Positions 42,319-51,000 are shown, counted from the first letter of the stretch. The stretch is DNA of 64,000 nucleotides from Opitutaceae bacterium (GCA_028691845.1 JAQUYL010000001.1:124001-188000), one strand, 5' to 3'. Made by a program: numbers and translations. Notes: generated from the letters alone by a model not told the origin.

Positions 42319-43079
42319 GAACGCTGGTTTTATGCATAGGTAACACCTCCTTGTTCGGTGGCGTGTTTTCCGGTCGTCGGCTGATGGTGCGATTTCGTGC
42401 GCCGGTGAGGGAGGCGGCCACGGCGCGCGGCTTCACCCGGCATGTGCCGGCACGCGCGCGCGGCCGCATTGGCCAGGCTGTGTTTTGCTCGGTCGTTCCC
42501 TCGCTCACGCCCAAGGTCTCACGGCTCGTCCAGCGTACGTTCGGCGTGGCGCCCCGGTTGCTTACGACCGATTCTCCCCATGGTCTGGCCATCGGTTATG
42601 ACCGTCCGAAGGAACTGGGAACCGATCGCCTGGCCGCAGCGCTTGGAGCCCGCGCCCTTTTCCCCGGTCAAAATGTTATTGTGGTGGATTGCGGCACAAC
42701 CACGACGGTGACGGCCTTGCGCGGCGACGGAACGCTCTTGGGCGGCGCCATCCTGCCCGGCCTGCCCCTTTGGCCGTCCATGCTCTCCACCAGTACGGCG
42801 CAACTGCCGCTCGTGCGCTGGCGCCGGCCACGGACCGCGCTAGGGAGATCACCCCATGAGGCGATCGAAAGCGGAATATATTTCGGGCAGGGTGGAGCCG
42901 TGCGTGAATTGGTGCAGCGCATTCGAGCGGAAGCATTTGGGCGCGTCCGGACCGTAATCGTCGGCACGGGAGGCAACGCCTCCCGGCTGCGGCCGCAAAA
43001 CCTCTTTGCGATCCATTCGCCCGAACTTATCTTGATTGGTTTGAACGCCTTTGCCCAGATGACTTCCCTCCATGACTAG
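42315..43079 (+). CDS. coaX: Type III pantothenate kinase
   Basis: A 254-residue ASKHA-fold kinase. LVLCIGNTSLFGGVF at the N-terminus is the phosphate-binding loop (usually DxGNT; here the Asp is replaced by Ile-Gly, CIGNTS). LGTDRLAAALGA near residue 101 and VIVVDCGTTTTVTAL near residue 122 are diagnostic. GGAILPGLPLWPSML and SGIYFGQGGAVRELV follow. The Cys-Ile in place of the usual Asp at the first motif is a divergence worth noting. It phosphorylates pantothenate, the first step of CoA synthesis. Confidence 0.93.
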   Translation: MRTLVLCIGNTSLFGGVFSGRRLMVRFRAPVREAATARGFTRHVPARARGRIGQAVFCSVVPSLTPKVSRLVQRTFGVAPRLLTTDSPHGLAIGYDRPKELGTDRLAAALGARALFPGQNVIVVDCGTTTTVTALRGDGTLLGGAILPGLPLWPSMLSTSTAQLPLVRWRRPRTALGRSPHEAIESGIYFGQGGAVRELVQRIRAEAFGRVRTVIVGTGGNASRLRPQNLFAIHSPELILIGLNAFAQMTSLHD

Positions 43080-43446
43080 GACATTCCTCAGTGCCAAAAT
43101 TCATCGTGCCACCGTTACGGCCGTAGAGCAGGATTACGAAGGCTCGATCACCGTCGACCGCGCCCTCTGCCGCGACGCCGGTCTGCTCGAATTCGAGCAG
43201 GTCGACATCTACGATATAACCAACGGTGAGCGTTTCACGACGTATGTCATTTATGGTGAGTCTGGGCAGATTCAGATCAACGGCGCGGCCGCCCATCTGG
43301 CCCGGATCGGGGACAAGATTATCATCGCGGCCTATGTGGAGCTGACGCCTGAGGAAGTGGCGCAACATCGCACCAACATCGTCCTGGTAGACGAGCGCAA
43401 CCGGCCCACCAGCATCCGCACCAAGACGGTTACCGGCCCCGGGTGA
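43072..43446 (+). CDS. panD: Aspartate 1-decarboxylase proenzyme
   Basis: A 124-residue proenzyme. TFLSAKIHRATVTAVEQDYEGSITVDRALC contains the Gly-Ser self-cleavage site (EGSIT, about residue 24), which yields the pyruvoyl cofactor. VDIYDITNGERFTTYVIYGESGQIQINGAAAHLARIGDKIIIAAYVEL is the expected double-psi barrel, and the C-terminal VLVDERNRP the usual tail. It makes beta-alanine for PanC. Its start overlaps coaX by eight bases and its stop overlaps the nadA GTG. Confidence 0.96.
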   Translation: MTRTFLSAKIHRATVTAVEQDYEGSITVDRALCRDAGLLEFEQVDIYDITNGERFTTYVIYGESGQIQINGAAAHLARIGDKIIIAAYVELTPEEVAQHRTNIVLVDERNRPTSIRTKTVTGPG

Positions 43447-44504
43447 TTCCGCAGGATCGCCGCATGACCGCCGCCGCCCACGAGGTTGAGGCAGAGACCG
43501 AACGCCTGTTCCGGGCGCTCATGCACGTCGACTGCGAGCCCGGGCGGTCCTGGAACTACGAGGCCTGTCGCAGTTTCGCCCCGCTCACCCTGGAAATCAA
43601 CCGCCTCAAGCGCGAGCATGGCGCCGTCATCCTCGCCCATTCCTACGTCGAGCCGGAAATCACTTACGGCGTGGCGGACTTCAAGGGAGATTCCTACTTT
43701 CTCAGCGTCAAAGCACGCGAGGCGCAGGCGAGGATGATCGTGTTTGTCGGGGTGGTCTTCATGGCCGAGACGGCGAAAATCCTCTGCCCCGACGCCACCG
43801 TCGTCGTGCCCGACCGGGGCGCCGGTTGCTCACTGGCCGACTCGCTCACGGGGGCCGGACTGCGGCGGCTGAAGGCACACTACCCCGACGCCGCGGTCGT
43901 CTGCTACATCAACAGCACGGCCGAGGTGAAGGCCGAATCCGATGTCTGCGTCACCTCGGGCAATGTTTACGACATCATCGAAAAGCTGCCGCAGCGCCGC
44001 ATCCTTTTCGTGCCGGACCGCCTGATGGCGGAAAACATCCGTACGGAGATGAAGCGGCGGGGTTGCGCCAAGGAGATCGTGGCGTCGGACGGCACCTGCA
44101 TCGTCCACGAGGTGTTTGACGCTTCGGCCATTGCCATTGCCCGTGCCCGGTTTCCCGGCCTCCACGTGGTCGCGCATCCGGAATGTGCGCCCGAGGTCGC
44201 CGCGGCCGCGGATTTCGTCGGCAGCACCGGGGCGATGATGAAATACGTCCGCGGTACGCCTGCCCCGTACTTTCTCATGCTGACCGAATGCGGCCTCGTC
44301 GGCCGGTTGCAGGTCGAGGATCCGGAGAAGCGTTTCATCACCGGCTGCCGCCTCTGTCCGTACATGAAGCTGAATTCACTTGCGAAAGTGCGCGATGTGC
44401 TCGCTGCGCCCCGGCCCGACCAGATTGTCACGCTCGAGGAACCCCTGCGGTGCCGCGCCGCCCGTTGCATCGAACGGATGTTTGCTCTGGCGCCCCCGGC
44501 CTGA
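43443..44504 (+). CDS. nadA: Quinolinate synthase
   Basis: A 353-residue iron-sulfur enzyme condensing iminoaspartate with dihydroxyacetone phosphate. INRLKREHGAVILAHSYVEPEI opens the first repeat; DSYFLSVKAREAQARMIVFVGVVFMAETAKILCPDATVVVPDRGAGCSLADS contains one cluster Cys; VVCYINSTAEVKAESDVCVTSGN the second; and ITGCRLCPYMKLNSL the third. The Cys triad of the [4Fe-4S] cluster is present. GTG at 43443 overlaps the panD stop; an ATG at 43464 is an alternative. It works with NadB downstream. Confidence 0.94.
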   Translation: MIPQDRRMTAAAHEVEAETERLFRALMHVDCEPGRSWNYEACRSFAPLTLEINRLKREHGAVILAHSYVEPEITYGVADFKGDSYFLSVKAREAQARMIVFVGVVFMAETAKILCPDATVVVPDRGAGCSLADSLTGAGLRRLKAHYPDAAVVCYINSTAEVKAESDVCVTSGNVYDIIEKLPQRRILFVPDRLMAENIRTEMKRRGCAKEIVASDGTCIVHEVFDASAIAIARARFPGLHVVAHPECAPEVAAAADFVGSTGAMMKYVRGTPAPYFLMLTECGLVGRLQVEDPEKRFITGCRLCPYMKLNSLAKVRDVLAAPRPDQIVTLEEPLRCRAARCIERMFALAPPA

Positions 44505-44564
44505 ACCGAACTACGAATTGGTCCCCTAGGTGACAGGTTCCGCAATTTACGTGCAGAAACTCCT

Positions 44565-45410
44565 ATGATCAACCCCCGCACCGAACATCTGATCGACCTC
44601 GCCCTCGAGGAGGACGCCGGCTTGGGCGACCTCACCAGCCGCGCCATCTTCCCCCTCCGGCACACGAGCCGGGCGGTGATCCGGGCCGGCCAGAATCTGG
44701 TGATATGCGGCCTCACCGTGTCCGCGCAGGTGTTCCTGCGGGTCGATCCGGCGCTCAAAGTCAGGATCATGGCCCAGGACGGCAGCCTGATCAAAAAGGG
44801 CCGGGCGGTGTTACGCGTTGAAGGGCCGACGCAGTCCCTCCTTACCGCCGAACGCACCGCCCTGAATTTTCTGCAGCGTCTCTCCGGCATCGCCACGCAG
44901 GCCCGCCAATTTGCCGAGGCCGCCGGGCCGACGGGAATCCGCATCGTGGACACCCGCAAGACCACGCCGGGCTTCCGGGCCTTGGAAAAATACGCGGTGC
45001 GCTGTGGAGGATGCCACAACCACCGCGCGTCGCTGGGCGAACATGTGCTCATCAAGGACAATCACATCGCGGCGGCCGGTTCGCTTTCGAGGGCGGTCGT
45101 ACTGGCACGCGGGGTCGCGCCTCATACGGCCAAGGTCGAGGTGGAGGCGAAGACCATGGCCGAGGTACGCGAGGCCTGCCGCATCGGCGCTGAGGTGATC
45201 CTGCTCGACAACATGACGCCGGCCCAGATTCGGACGGCGGTGACGGTTATCGCCGGCCGGGCCCTGATCGAGGTTTCGGGCGGCGTGCGACTGGAAACAC
45301 TGGCCGATTTTGCCGTGCCCGGCGTGGATGTCATCAGCATCGGCGCCCTCACCCACTCCGCGCCTGCGGTGGATTTGAGTCTCAGCGTTCTGTCGGTGGT
45401 CAAACGCTAG
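44565..45410 (+). CDS. nadC: Nicotinate-nucleotide pyrophosphorylase (quinolinate phosphoribosyltransferase)
   Basis: A 281-residue enzyme converting quinolinate to nicotinate mononucleotide. LALEEDAGLGDLTSRAIF near residue 10 is the N-terminal signature. AERTALNFLQRLSGIATQARQF near residue 88 and VDTRKTTPGFRALEKYAVRCGGCHNHRASLGEHVLIKDNHI near residues 128-168 carry the phosphoribosyl-binding Arg, Lys and His residues. VEVEAKTMAEVREA, LLDNMTP and VSGGVRLETLADF complete the barrel. It lies 60 bases after nadA and 95 before nadB. Confidence 0.96.
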   Translation: MINPRTEHLIDLALEEDAGLGDLTSRAIFPLRHTSRAVIRAGQNLVICGLTVSAQVFLRVDPALKVRIMAQDGSLIKKGRAVLRVEGPTQSLLTAERTALNFLQRLSGIATQARQFAEAAGPTGIRIVDTRKTTPGFRALEKYAVRCGGCHNHRASLGEHVLIKDNHIAAAGSLSRAVVLARGVAPHTAKVEVEAKTMAEVREACRIGAEVILLDNMTPAQIRTAVTVIAGRALIEVSGGVRLETLADFAVPGVDVISIGALTHSAPAVDLSLSVLSVVKR

Positions 45411-45505
45411 GCCGTGACTTGGGCGAACAAGAGCGGGATTGAGCCCGCCAGGGATCTCTTCTTCAGTGGTCATCGATCCGCTCCGTAATTGCTGCGTCCC
45501 TTTCC

Positions 45506-47062
45506 ATGCAGGTCATTCAAACCGATAGTCTTGTCATTGGTGCCGGTCTGGCCGGTTCCACCTACGCTTTGCAGGCGGCGAAGGATGGCTGCCGCGTGGA
45601 GCTGCTCTCGCTGGGCGGTCCTCTGGAGGCCAACAGCGACTGGGCGCAGGGGGGCATCATTTACGATATCACGCCGGGTCCGCAGCAACTGGCGCACGAT
45701 ATTCTGGACGCGTCCGACGGCACGGCCAATCCTGCGGCCATCGACCAGCTTGTGCGCGAAGGTCCGTCGGCGGTGAAGGATCTGCTGATCGACGAACTGA
45801 GTATCGGCTTCGATCGCGACGGCGCCGGCCGACTCGACCTCGGGCGTGAAGGCGGCCACAGCGCGCGGCGCATCATCCATGCCAAGGACACGACCGGGCA
45901 CGCTATCCTGGAGGCGGTGGCGCGCCGGGTGGATTCCACCGCGGGCATCACTCGGCGCACTGGTTTTGTGGCCATCGACCTGCTGACCCTGTCCCACAAT
46001 TCCGACAATTCGCGCGATCGGTACGAACCGTTGACCTGCTTCGGCTGCTACGCGCTCGACACCGCGACCGGTGCGACTGTGGCGTATGTGGCGAAAAAGA
46101 CGATTCTTGCGACCGGCGGGCTGGGCCGCATCTTCCTGCACACCACGAACCAGCCCGGCAGTGTCGGACATGGTGTGGCCATGGCTTATCGGGTCGGCGC
46201 TCGCATGATCGACCTCGAATACGTGCAGTTTCATCCGACGGTCTTCTACCAGCGCGGCGCCCAGCCGTTCCTCATCACCGAGGCCCTGCGCGGCGAAGGT
46301 GCGATCCTGGTCGATGGCCAAGGCCGGCGTTTCATGGACGCCGCGCATCCGCGGGGTTCACTGGCCCCGCGCGACATCGTGGCCCGCACCATCAAACTAC
46401 ACCTGGCGGCGACGGGCGATCCGTGCGTCTACCTCGACCTTTCGGCGCTCAAGCCTGATTTTATCCGCGAACGGTTTCCAGGCATCTATGAACGCTGCCT
46501 GGCGCACGGGGTGGATATCACCCGCGAGCCAATCCCAGTCGTGCCGGCTGCCCATTTTTCGTGCGGAGGGGTGCACACCAATCTGGCGGGTCGCACCAAC
46601 GTCCGCCATCTCAACGCCATCGGCGAAACCGCCTGCACCGGTTTGCACGGCGCCAACCGTCTCGCGAGCACGTCGCTGCTGGAGTGCCTCGTCAGTGCCA
46701 GGGCCACTGCGCAGGCGGATGCGGAGGAAATGCGCAGCGGCGAATTCCGCCTTCCCACCCCCAGCCCCTGGCAGAGCCCCGACCACGAACCCGACCCGCT
46801 TCTTATCCGGCAGGATCTGCTGCAAATCCAGCACACCATGTGGAATTATGCTGGCATCATTCGCTCCCCTCGCCGGCTCGCCCGCGCCCGGCGAATCCTC
46901 CTGGAGTTGCGCGAGGGCATCCAGGCCTTCTACCGCGACTGCCGTCTGACACGAGAACTCATCGAACTGCGCAACGCCGTCCAAACGGCGCTGTTGATTG
47001 TCTATGCGGCTTCACTTAATCCGGTCAACAAGGGCTGCCATTACTTGGTCGAGGAGGATTAA
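45506..47062 (+). CDS. nadB: L-aspartate oxidase
   Basis: A 518-residue FAD enzyme producing iminoaspartate for NadA. DSLVIGAGLAGSTYALQAAKDG is the dinucleotide-binding motif. SDWAQGGIIYD near residue 50, HSARRIIHAKDTTGHAIL near residue 118, and IDLEYVQFHPTVFY with GEGAILVDGQGRRFMD near residues 232-275 are the succinate-dehydrogenase-like core. HFSCGGVHTNLAGRTNVRHLNAIGETACTGLHGANRLASTSLLE near residues 350-393 binds flavin and substrate. The C-terminal helical domain is present. It ends the cofactor gene block. Confidence 0.95.
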   Translation: MQVIQTDSLVIGAGLAGSTYALQAAKDGCRVELLSLGGPLEANSDWAQGGIIYDITPGPQQLAHDILDASDGTANPAAIDQLVREGPSAVKDLLIDELSIGFDRDGAGRLDLGREGGHSARRIIHAKDTTGHAILEAVARRVDSTAGITRRTGFVAIDLLTLSHNSDNSRDRYEPLTCFGCYALDTATGATVAYVAKKTILATGGLGRIFLHTTNQPGSVGHGVAMAYRVGARMIDLEYVQFHPTVFYQRGAQPFLITEALRGEGAILVDGQGRRFMDAAHPRGSLAPRDIVARTIKLHLAATGDPCVYLDLSALKPDFIRERFPGIYERCLAHGVDITREPIPVVPAAHFSCGGVHTNLAGRTNVRHLNAIGETACTGLHGANRLASTSLLECLVSARATAQADAEEMRSGEFRLPTPSPWQSPDHEPDPLLIRQDLLQIQHTMWNYAGIIRSPRRLARARRILLELREGIQAFYRDCRLTRELIELRNAVQTALLIVYAASLNPVNKGCHYLVEED

Positions 47063-47156
47063 AACCACGCGGCTTGGGCGTGGGGCCGCGTGAGAACGCG
47101 TTTCCCCCAAGACCGGAGCCGGCGGAGCGGAGGAGGAGAACCTCTGACGGGATGAC

Positions 47157-47735
47157 TTATCCCGACCAGCCGCGACGGATCATGTTCACCGCGATGGCGG
47201 CGAGCAGCATCGAGATGATCTTGGAGATCGCCCGCATGCCCGTTGGAGTGATCTTGCGGTTCAGCCACTCGCTGCAGTGAAGGGTCAGGACGACCACGCC
47301 CAGATTCACGACCAAGGCGGTCAGGGTGATGGCGAGCCCCATGGTTTGGGTAAGGAGCAGCAGCGCAGCGATCAGGGCCGGTCCGGCGATGAGCGGCATG
47401 CCCAGCGGCACGACGCCGAAATCCTCCGGCATTTTATCCGGTTCGTTCGCCGAGTGCGTCAGATCGCGAGCGGCGAGAATGAATAGGATCAATCCGCCGG
47501 CGATCTGAAAGTCGTGTTCCGTGATACCGAGGGCGGAAAAGACGCTTCTGCCGAGGAAAAGAAAGCCGAGAGCCACGGCTCCGCCGGTCAGGGTAGCGGT
47601 CCGGGCAACTCGCTGGCGCTGCACCGACGGCACATTCCGCCCAAACCCGAGAAAAACAGCTGCCAGTCCCACCGGGTCGATGGCCACAAAGAGGGGGATA
47701 AACGCCTGCAAGAATTTCGAGAACAGCTCCAGCAT
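47157..47735 (-). CDS. MarC family integral membrane protein
   Basis: A 192-residue protein with six transmembrane helices. IPLFVAIDPVGLAAVFLGFGRN near residue 13 is the MarC family signature, GGLILFILAARDLTH near residue 85 the second, and VPLGMPLIAGPALIAALLLL near residue 117 the third (PLxxPxIAGPG-type). RAISKIISMLLAAIAVNMIRRG is the last helix. The family was named after a multiple-antibiotic-resistance locus but has no proven resistance role. The start at 47735 gives the standard N-terminus. It is convergent with nadB. Confidence 0.88.
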   Translation of the reverse strand: MLELFSKFLQAFIPLFVAIDPVGLAAVFLGFGRNVPSVQRQRVARTATLTGGAVALGFLFLGRSVFSALGITEHDFQIAGGLILFILAARDLTHSANEPDKMPEDFGVVPLGMPLIAGPALIAALLLLTQTMGLAITLTALVVNLGVVVLTLHCSEWLNRKITPTGMRAISKIISMLLAAIAVNMIRRGWSG

Positions 47736-47840
47736 GGTCCCATCATGTATCCGCCGCTTCGCGCCGTCGAGGCGTTTAGGGACATCAGCCGTCCACTTTT
47801 GGCAATACCGCAAAGGGAGGACCAGGCGCGGCACGTTAAA

Positions 47841-47861
47841 TTGTCATCTATTAGATGACAA
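47841..47861. repeat. 21-nt palindromic repeat, copy 2
   Basis: TTGTCATCTA and its exact inverse TAGATGACAA flank one central T, a perfect 10-bp inverted repeat. It lies between the MarC gene and the IS256 remnant, about 100 bases upstream of the MarC start. Confidence 0.7.
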
Positions 47862-47928
47862 GAAACGCACGCCGCACTCAGCCGCTTCCGGAGGGGTCAG
47901 TCGCAGGGATGCCTTTGTCCCAAGGGTA

Positions 47929-48865
47929 GTGTCCGGAAAGTTCAGCAAAAAGGCGATTCATGGTACGTGGTTAGGTGACGAAACCAAAAACCACACAAAA
48001 AAGGAAAACCATGAATCGCCCGAAGCGGGGCGATACCGTGATCAATGCGACGAAACAAGGCCTGATGGAGATGCTGACGCAGGATGATGCGATCAAAACA
48101 CTCCTGCAAAAGATGCTGCAGGAAGTGCTGGAAGCCGAGATGGACCAGGGCGGTCCAGGCCGGCAAAAACGAGCGCACGAGCAGCCGGGAAGAGCATCTA
48201 CTGCGCTTGAAGGAACGCGGCCTGCACGGTGTGCAACTGGCCGTCAGCGATGATCATGCCGGGCTCAAACGGGCGATTATGGAAACGCTGCCGGAAGCCC
48301 ACTGGCAGCGCTGCTATGTCCACTTCCTGCGCAATGCGTTCGATTACCTGCCGCGCAAGCAGGCCGACGACTGCCTCGTGGAACTGCGCTGGATCTACGA
48401 CCGGCAGGACGAGCATCCGAAGTTATGCGCGTGGGTGGAGGCCAACATCGACGAGACCTTCGCCTACTACCGCCTGCCCAAAGCGCACCACAAGCATCTC
48501 AAATCCACCAACCTGCTTGACGGCTCAATCAGGAGGTCAAACCCCGCACGCTGCTCGTGCGGATGTTCCCCGACGAAGCGAGCTGCCTGCGGCTGGTCCA
48601 GGCCCTCGCCGTCGAGACCCACGAGGAATGGGTCGACGAAAACCGCTACCTCAACATGGACCTGCTGCGCGAGCACCTCAAGCGTCCCGCCCCGCAACCC
48701 AAGGCCGCCTAACCGGCGGGAGGCTGACCGCCTCCCTGCCACCCTCCGCTCAGTCCGGGCAAGGGAGGAAGCTTCGCCTCCTCCCATCAACCCTCCTCAT
48801 AAATCTTCTTAACTCACCAATCCTCCCTGCCACCGATCCACTTTTGCTGGTAACTTGACGTACAC
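47929..48865 (+). mobile_element. Decayed IS256-family insertion sequence
   Basis: The left end GTGTCCGGAAAGTTCAGCAA and the inverted right end GTGTACGTCAAGTTACCAGC share most bases with a small gap and mark the terminal inverted repeats. The element is about 0.94 kb; intact IS256 members are usually 1.2-1.4 kb. The inside holds the deleted and frameshifted transposase gene (48011-48712). No matching 8-base target duplication was seen next to the ends. The right end abuts the stop codon of the TIGR01777 gene. Confidence 0.75.
48011..48712 (+). pseudogene. IS256-family (Mutator-type) transposase, internal deletion and frameshifts
   Basis: Recognisable pieces in order: the N-terminus (NATKQGLMEMLTQDDAIKTLL and QKMLQEVLEAEMD), a short ERTSSR segment, then a jump to GVQLAVSDDHAGLKRAI and HWQRCYVHFLRNAFDYLPRK, YRLPKAHHKHLKSTNLLD, and finally, in another frame, TLLVRMFPDEASCLRLVQAL and NRYLNMDLLREHLKR before a TAA. 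About 100-150 residues between the N-terminus and the AVSDDH motif are missing, including the first catalytic Asp. At least two frame changes are needed. The transposase cannot be active. Confidence 0.88.
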
Positions 48866-48869
48866 AACT

Positions 48870-49808
48870 TCAACCCTTGGTCAGTAGATCGTGCAGCGCC
48901 GCAGTCAACTCGGGGTATTTGAACATAAACCCCTGCTCCAGCAGGCGTCGCGGCACGCACTGCCGGCCCGCGAGAAAAAGTTCGGCGTTGGTCCTCATAA
49001 CCCAGCGGGCAACCAGTCGCACTGCAAACGCCGGGGCCGGTGGACACCAAGGCCGGCCGAGCGCCCGGCGCAACGCCTTCATCAAATCGGCGTTAGTCAC
49101 CGGCTGTGGCGCACAGAGATTGTAGACTCCCCGAAAAGCGGGGTCGCTGACCGCCTGCACCAGGGCGCCCTTCATATCATCTAGGTGGATCCAGGAGACT
49201 CCTTGGCGTCCGTTCCCCGCTGCGCCTCCGAGAAATCGGCGCGTCAACCCCGCCAGCGCCGGCAGGGCGCCGCCGTTTCGGCCGAGTACCAGTCCGAGGC
49301 GAAAAACGATTTTGCGTGTGGCTGGCAGCGGCAGGGCGTGAAAAACGTCTTCCAATTGCCGGCAGACTTCCGCCAGATAATCGCGACCAGCGGGGGCAGT
49401 TTCGTCGCAAATCCCGCCGCCGGCATTGCCATAATAGCCGACCGCGCTGCATTGTCCCCACACGGTTGGTGGGCACCGGCATTGCGCCATTGCTGCGCCG
49501 AGTGCGCGGACGGCATTGAGCCGTGAATCCAGAATTTCACGCCGATTGCCGGCCGTGGGCACGCAATTGACGCTGCGACCGGCCAGGTTGATCACGGCGG
49601 ATGCTCCGTCGAGTTCCGTCGCCCACGGCCCAAGGGTCGCGCCGTCCCACGGCACAGCACGGGCGCCGGCAAACTTGTCATTTAATAGATGACAATCTCG
49701 GGGATTCCGTGTGAGTACCACCACTTCCCCGCCGCGATGGGCCAGCTCCGGCACAAGGGCGTGCCCCAGAAATCCGCTGCCCCCAGCGAGGATGAACTTT
49801 TGAGCCAT
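48870..49808 (-). CDS. TIGR01777 family NAD(P)-dependent epimerase (SDR39U1-like)
   Basis: A 312-residue extended short-chain dehydrogenase. FILAGGSGFLGHALVPELAHRGGEVVVLTRNP is the dinucleotide-binding start. VINLAGRSVNC, SAVGYYGNAG and the C-terminal DUF1731 region (VARWVMRTNAELFLAGRQCVPRRLLEQGFMFKYPELTAALHDLL) define the family. A 21-nt palindromic repeat lies inside the coding sequence (49675-49695) and encodes CHLLNDK between the first two strands, a place where relatives have no such residues. ATG at 49817 is an alternative start. Function unknown. Confidence 0.88.
   Translation of the reverse strand: MAQKFILAGGSGFLGHALVPELAHRGGEVVVLTRNPRDCHLLNDKFAGARAVPWDGATLGPWATELDGASAVINLAGRSVNCVPTAGNRREILDSRLNAVRALGAAMAQCRCPPTVWGQCSAVGYYGNAGGGICDETAPAGRDYLAEVCRQLEDVFHALPLPATRKIVFRLGLVLGRNGGALPALAGLTRRFLGGAAGNGRQGVSWIHLDDMKGALVQAVSDPAFRGVYNLCAPQPVTNADLMKALRRALGRPWCPPAPAFAVRLVARWVMRTNAELFLAGRQCVPRRLLEQGFMFKYPELTAALHDLLTKG
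49675..49695. repeat. 21-nt palindromic repeat, copy 3, inside a coding sequence
   Basis: TTGTCATTTA, a central A, and TAGATGACAA form an inverted repeat with one mismatch. It differs from copy 2 (47841-47861) at two positions. On the minus strand it is translated, in frame, as part of the TIGR01777 protein. Confidence 0.7.
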
Positions 49809-49905
49809 TGATGGCATAATAGCAGGGCAGGGAAATTGTGCCAAGACTGCAGGAGGGGCTTTACGCCCCGGCCAGGCACGGCATAAAGCCGCTCGTACCG
49901 TGCCC

Positions 49906-51000
49906 ATGTCATTCCCCCCTCCGGCGAGTTTTTTCGACCTTACCCGCGACGAGCTTCGCTTGGAGGTGGTCCGTTGGGGGTTCTCGCCGGTGCATGCCGC
50001 GCGTCTGTGGACCTATGTGTATCTCGATGGAGCCAGATCGCTGGCGGCAATGCCCGAGCTGCCGGAGCGTTTTCGCAATCGCGTGGCGCAGGAGCTGTGT
50101 TTCGAACCGCTGACGATCGTCTCCGAGGCGCACAGCACCGACGGGTTCACTCGCAAATACCTGCTCGGACTCGCCGACGGCCGCCGCATCGAGACCGTGC
50201 TGATGCGCTTCACCGGGCGGGTGACCGCATGCGTAAGCAGCCAGGTGGGCTGCGCCATGGGCTGCGCCTTCTGTGCTACCGGCCAGATGGGTTTCGTGCG
50301 TCAACTCACTCCCGGGGAGATTGTCGGGCAGGCGATGCACATCGACCGCGTGTTGCGGGCCGCCGGTCCCCGCGCGGCGCTGGCGCAACCCCTGAGCAAT
50401 TCCCCGCACGAGCGCCACGAACGCCTGCGCAACATCGTCCTCATGGGGATGGGCGAGCCACTGCACAATTACGAGGCCGTGATGACCGCCGTGAATATCC
50501 TGCGCGACCCGGGAGGTCTGGCTTTAGGCGCGAAAAAAATCACCATCAGCACGGTCGGCGTCGTGCCGGGAATTATCCGCCTCGCCGACGAGGCGCGCCC
50601 CAGCCATCTCGCAGTCAGTCTGCATGCCGCGACGCAGGAGGAACGTGCCGCGCTGGTGCCGGTGGCGAAGCAATGGCCGCTGGATGCACTGATGGACGCT
50701 TGTCGCTACTATGCCCGCAAACTCGACCGACGGATTTTTTTCGAATGGGCGCTGATCGCGGGCCAGAATGATTCGCCGGAGCAGGCGCAGGCGGTGGCCC
50801 GCTTGCTGCGCGGCCTGCCGGCGCAGGTGAATCTAATTCCGTTGAATCCCACCGACGGTTACGACGGCGGTCCGGCCGGTCATACGACGGCCCGTCATTT
50901 CCAGGAGATTCTCGCCGAACACGGTCTGCCCAGCACAGTGCGCCAGCGCCGTGGGATCGACATTGCGGCTGGCTGCGGACAACTTGCGTCCGCAAAGTAA
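49906..51000 (+). CDS. rlmN: Dual-specificity RNA methyltransferase RlmN
   Basis: A 364-residue radical SAM enzyme methylating 23S rRNA A2503 and tRNA A37. CVSSQVGCAMGCAFCATGQMGFVRQL near residues 108-133 holds the CxxxCxxC cluster motif. NIVLMGMGEPLHNYEAVM, ITISTVGVVPGI, LAVSLHAATQEER and VNLIPLNP follow as expected. The conserved methyl-carrying Cys is in RRGIDIAAGCGQL near the C-terminus. ATG at 49906 is chosen; a GTG two codons upstream is possible. It is divergent from the epimerase gene. Confidence 0.95.
   Translation: MSFPPPASFFDLTRDELRLEVVRWGFSPVHAARLWTYVYLDGARSLAAMPELPERFRNRVAQELCFEPLTIVSEAHSTDGFTRKYLLGLADGRRIETVLMRFTGRVTACVSSQVGCAMGCAFCATGQMGFVRQLTPGEIVGQAMHIDRVLRAAGPRAALAQPLSNSPHERHERLRNIVLMGMGEPLHNYEAVMTAVNILRDPGGLALGAKKITISTVGVVPGIIRLADEARPSHLAVSLHAATQEERAALVPVAKQWPLDALMDACRYYARKLDRRIFFEWALIAGQNDSPEQAQAVARLLRGLPAQVNLIPLNPTDGYDGGPAGHTTARHFQEILAEHGLPSTVRQRRGIDIAAGCGQLASAK

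Noticed and set aside
47880..48900. A long terminal repeat extension of the IS (CCAAGGGT on both sides)
   Set aside because: On the right it is the end of the epimerase coding sequence (Thr-Lys-Gly-stop), so the match is probably chance.
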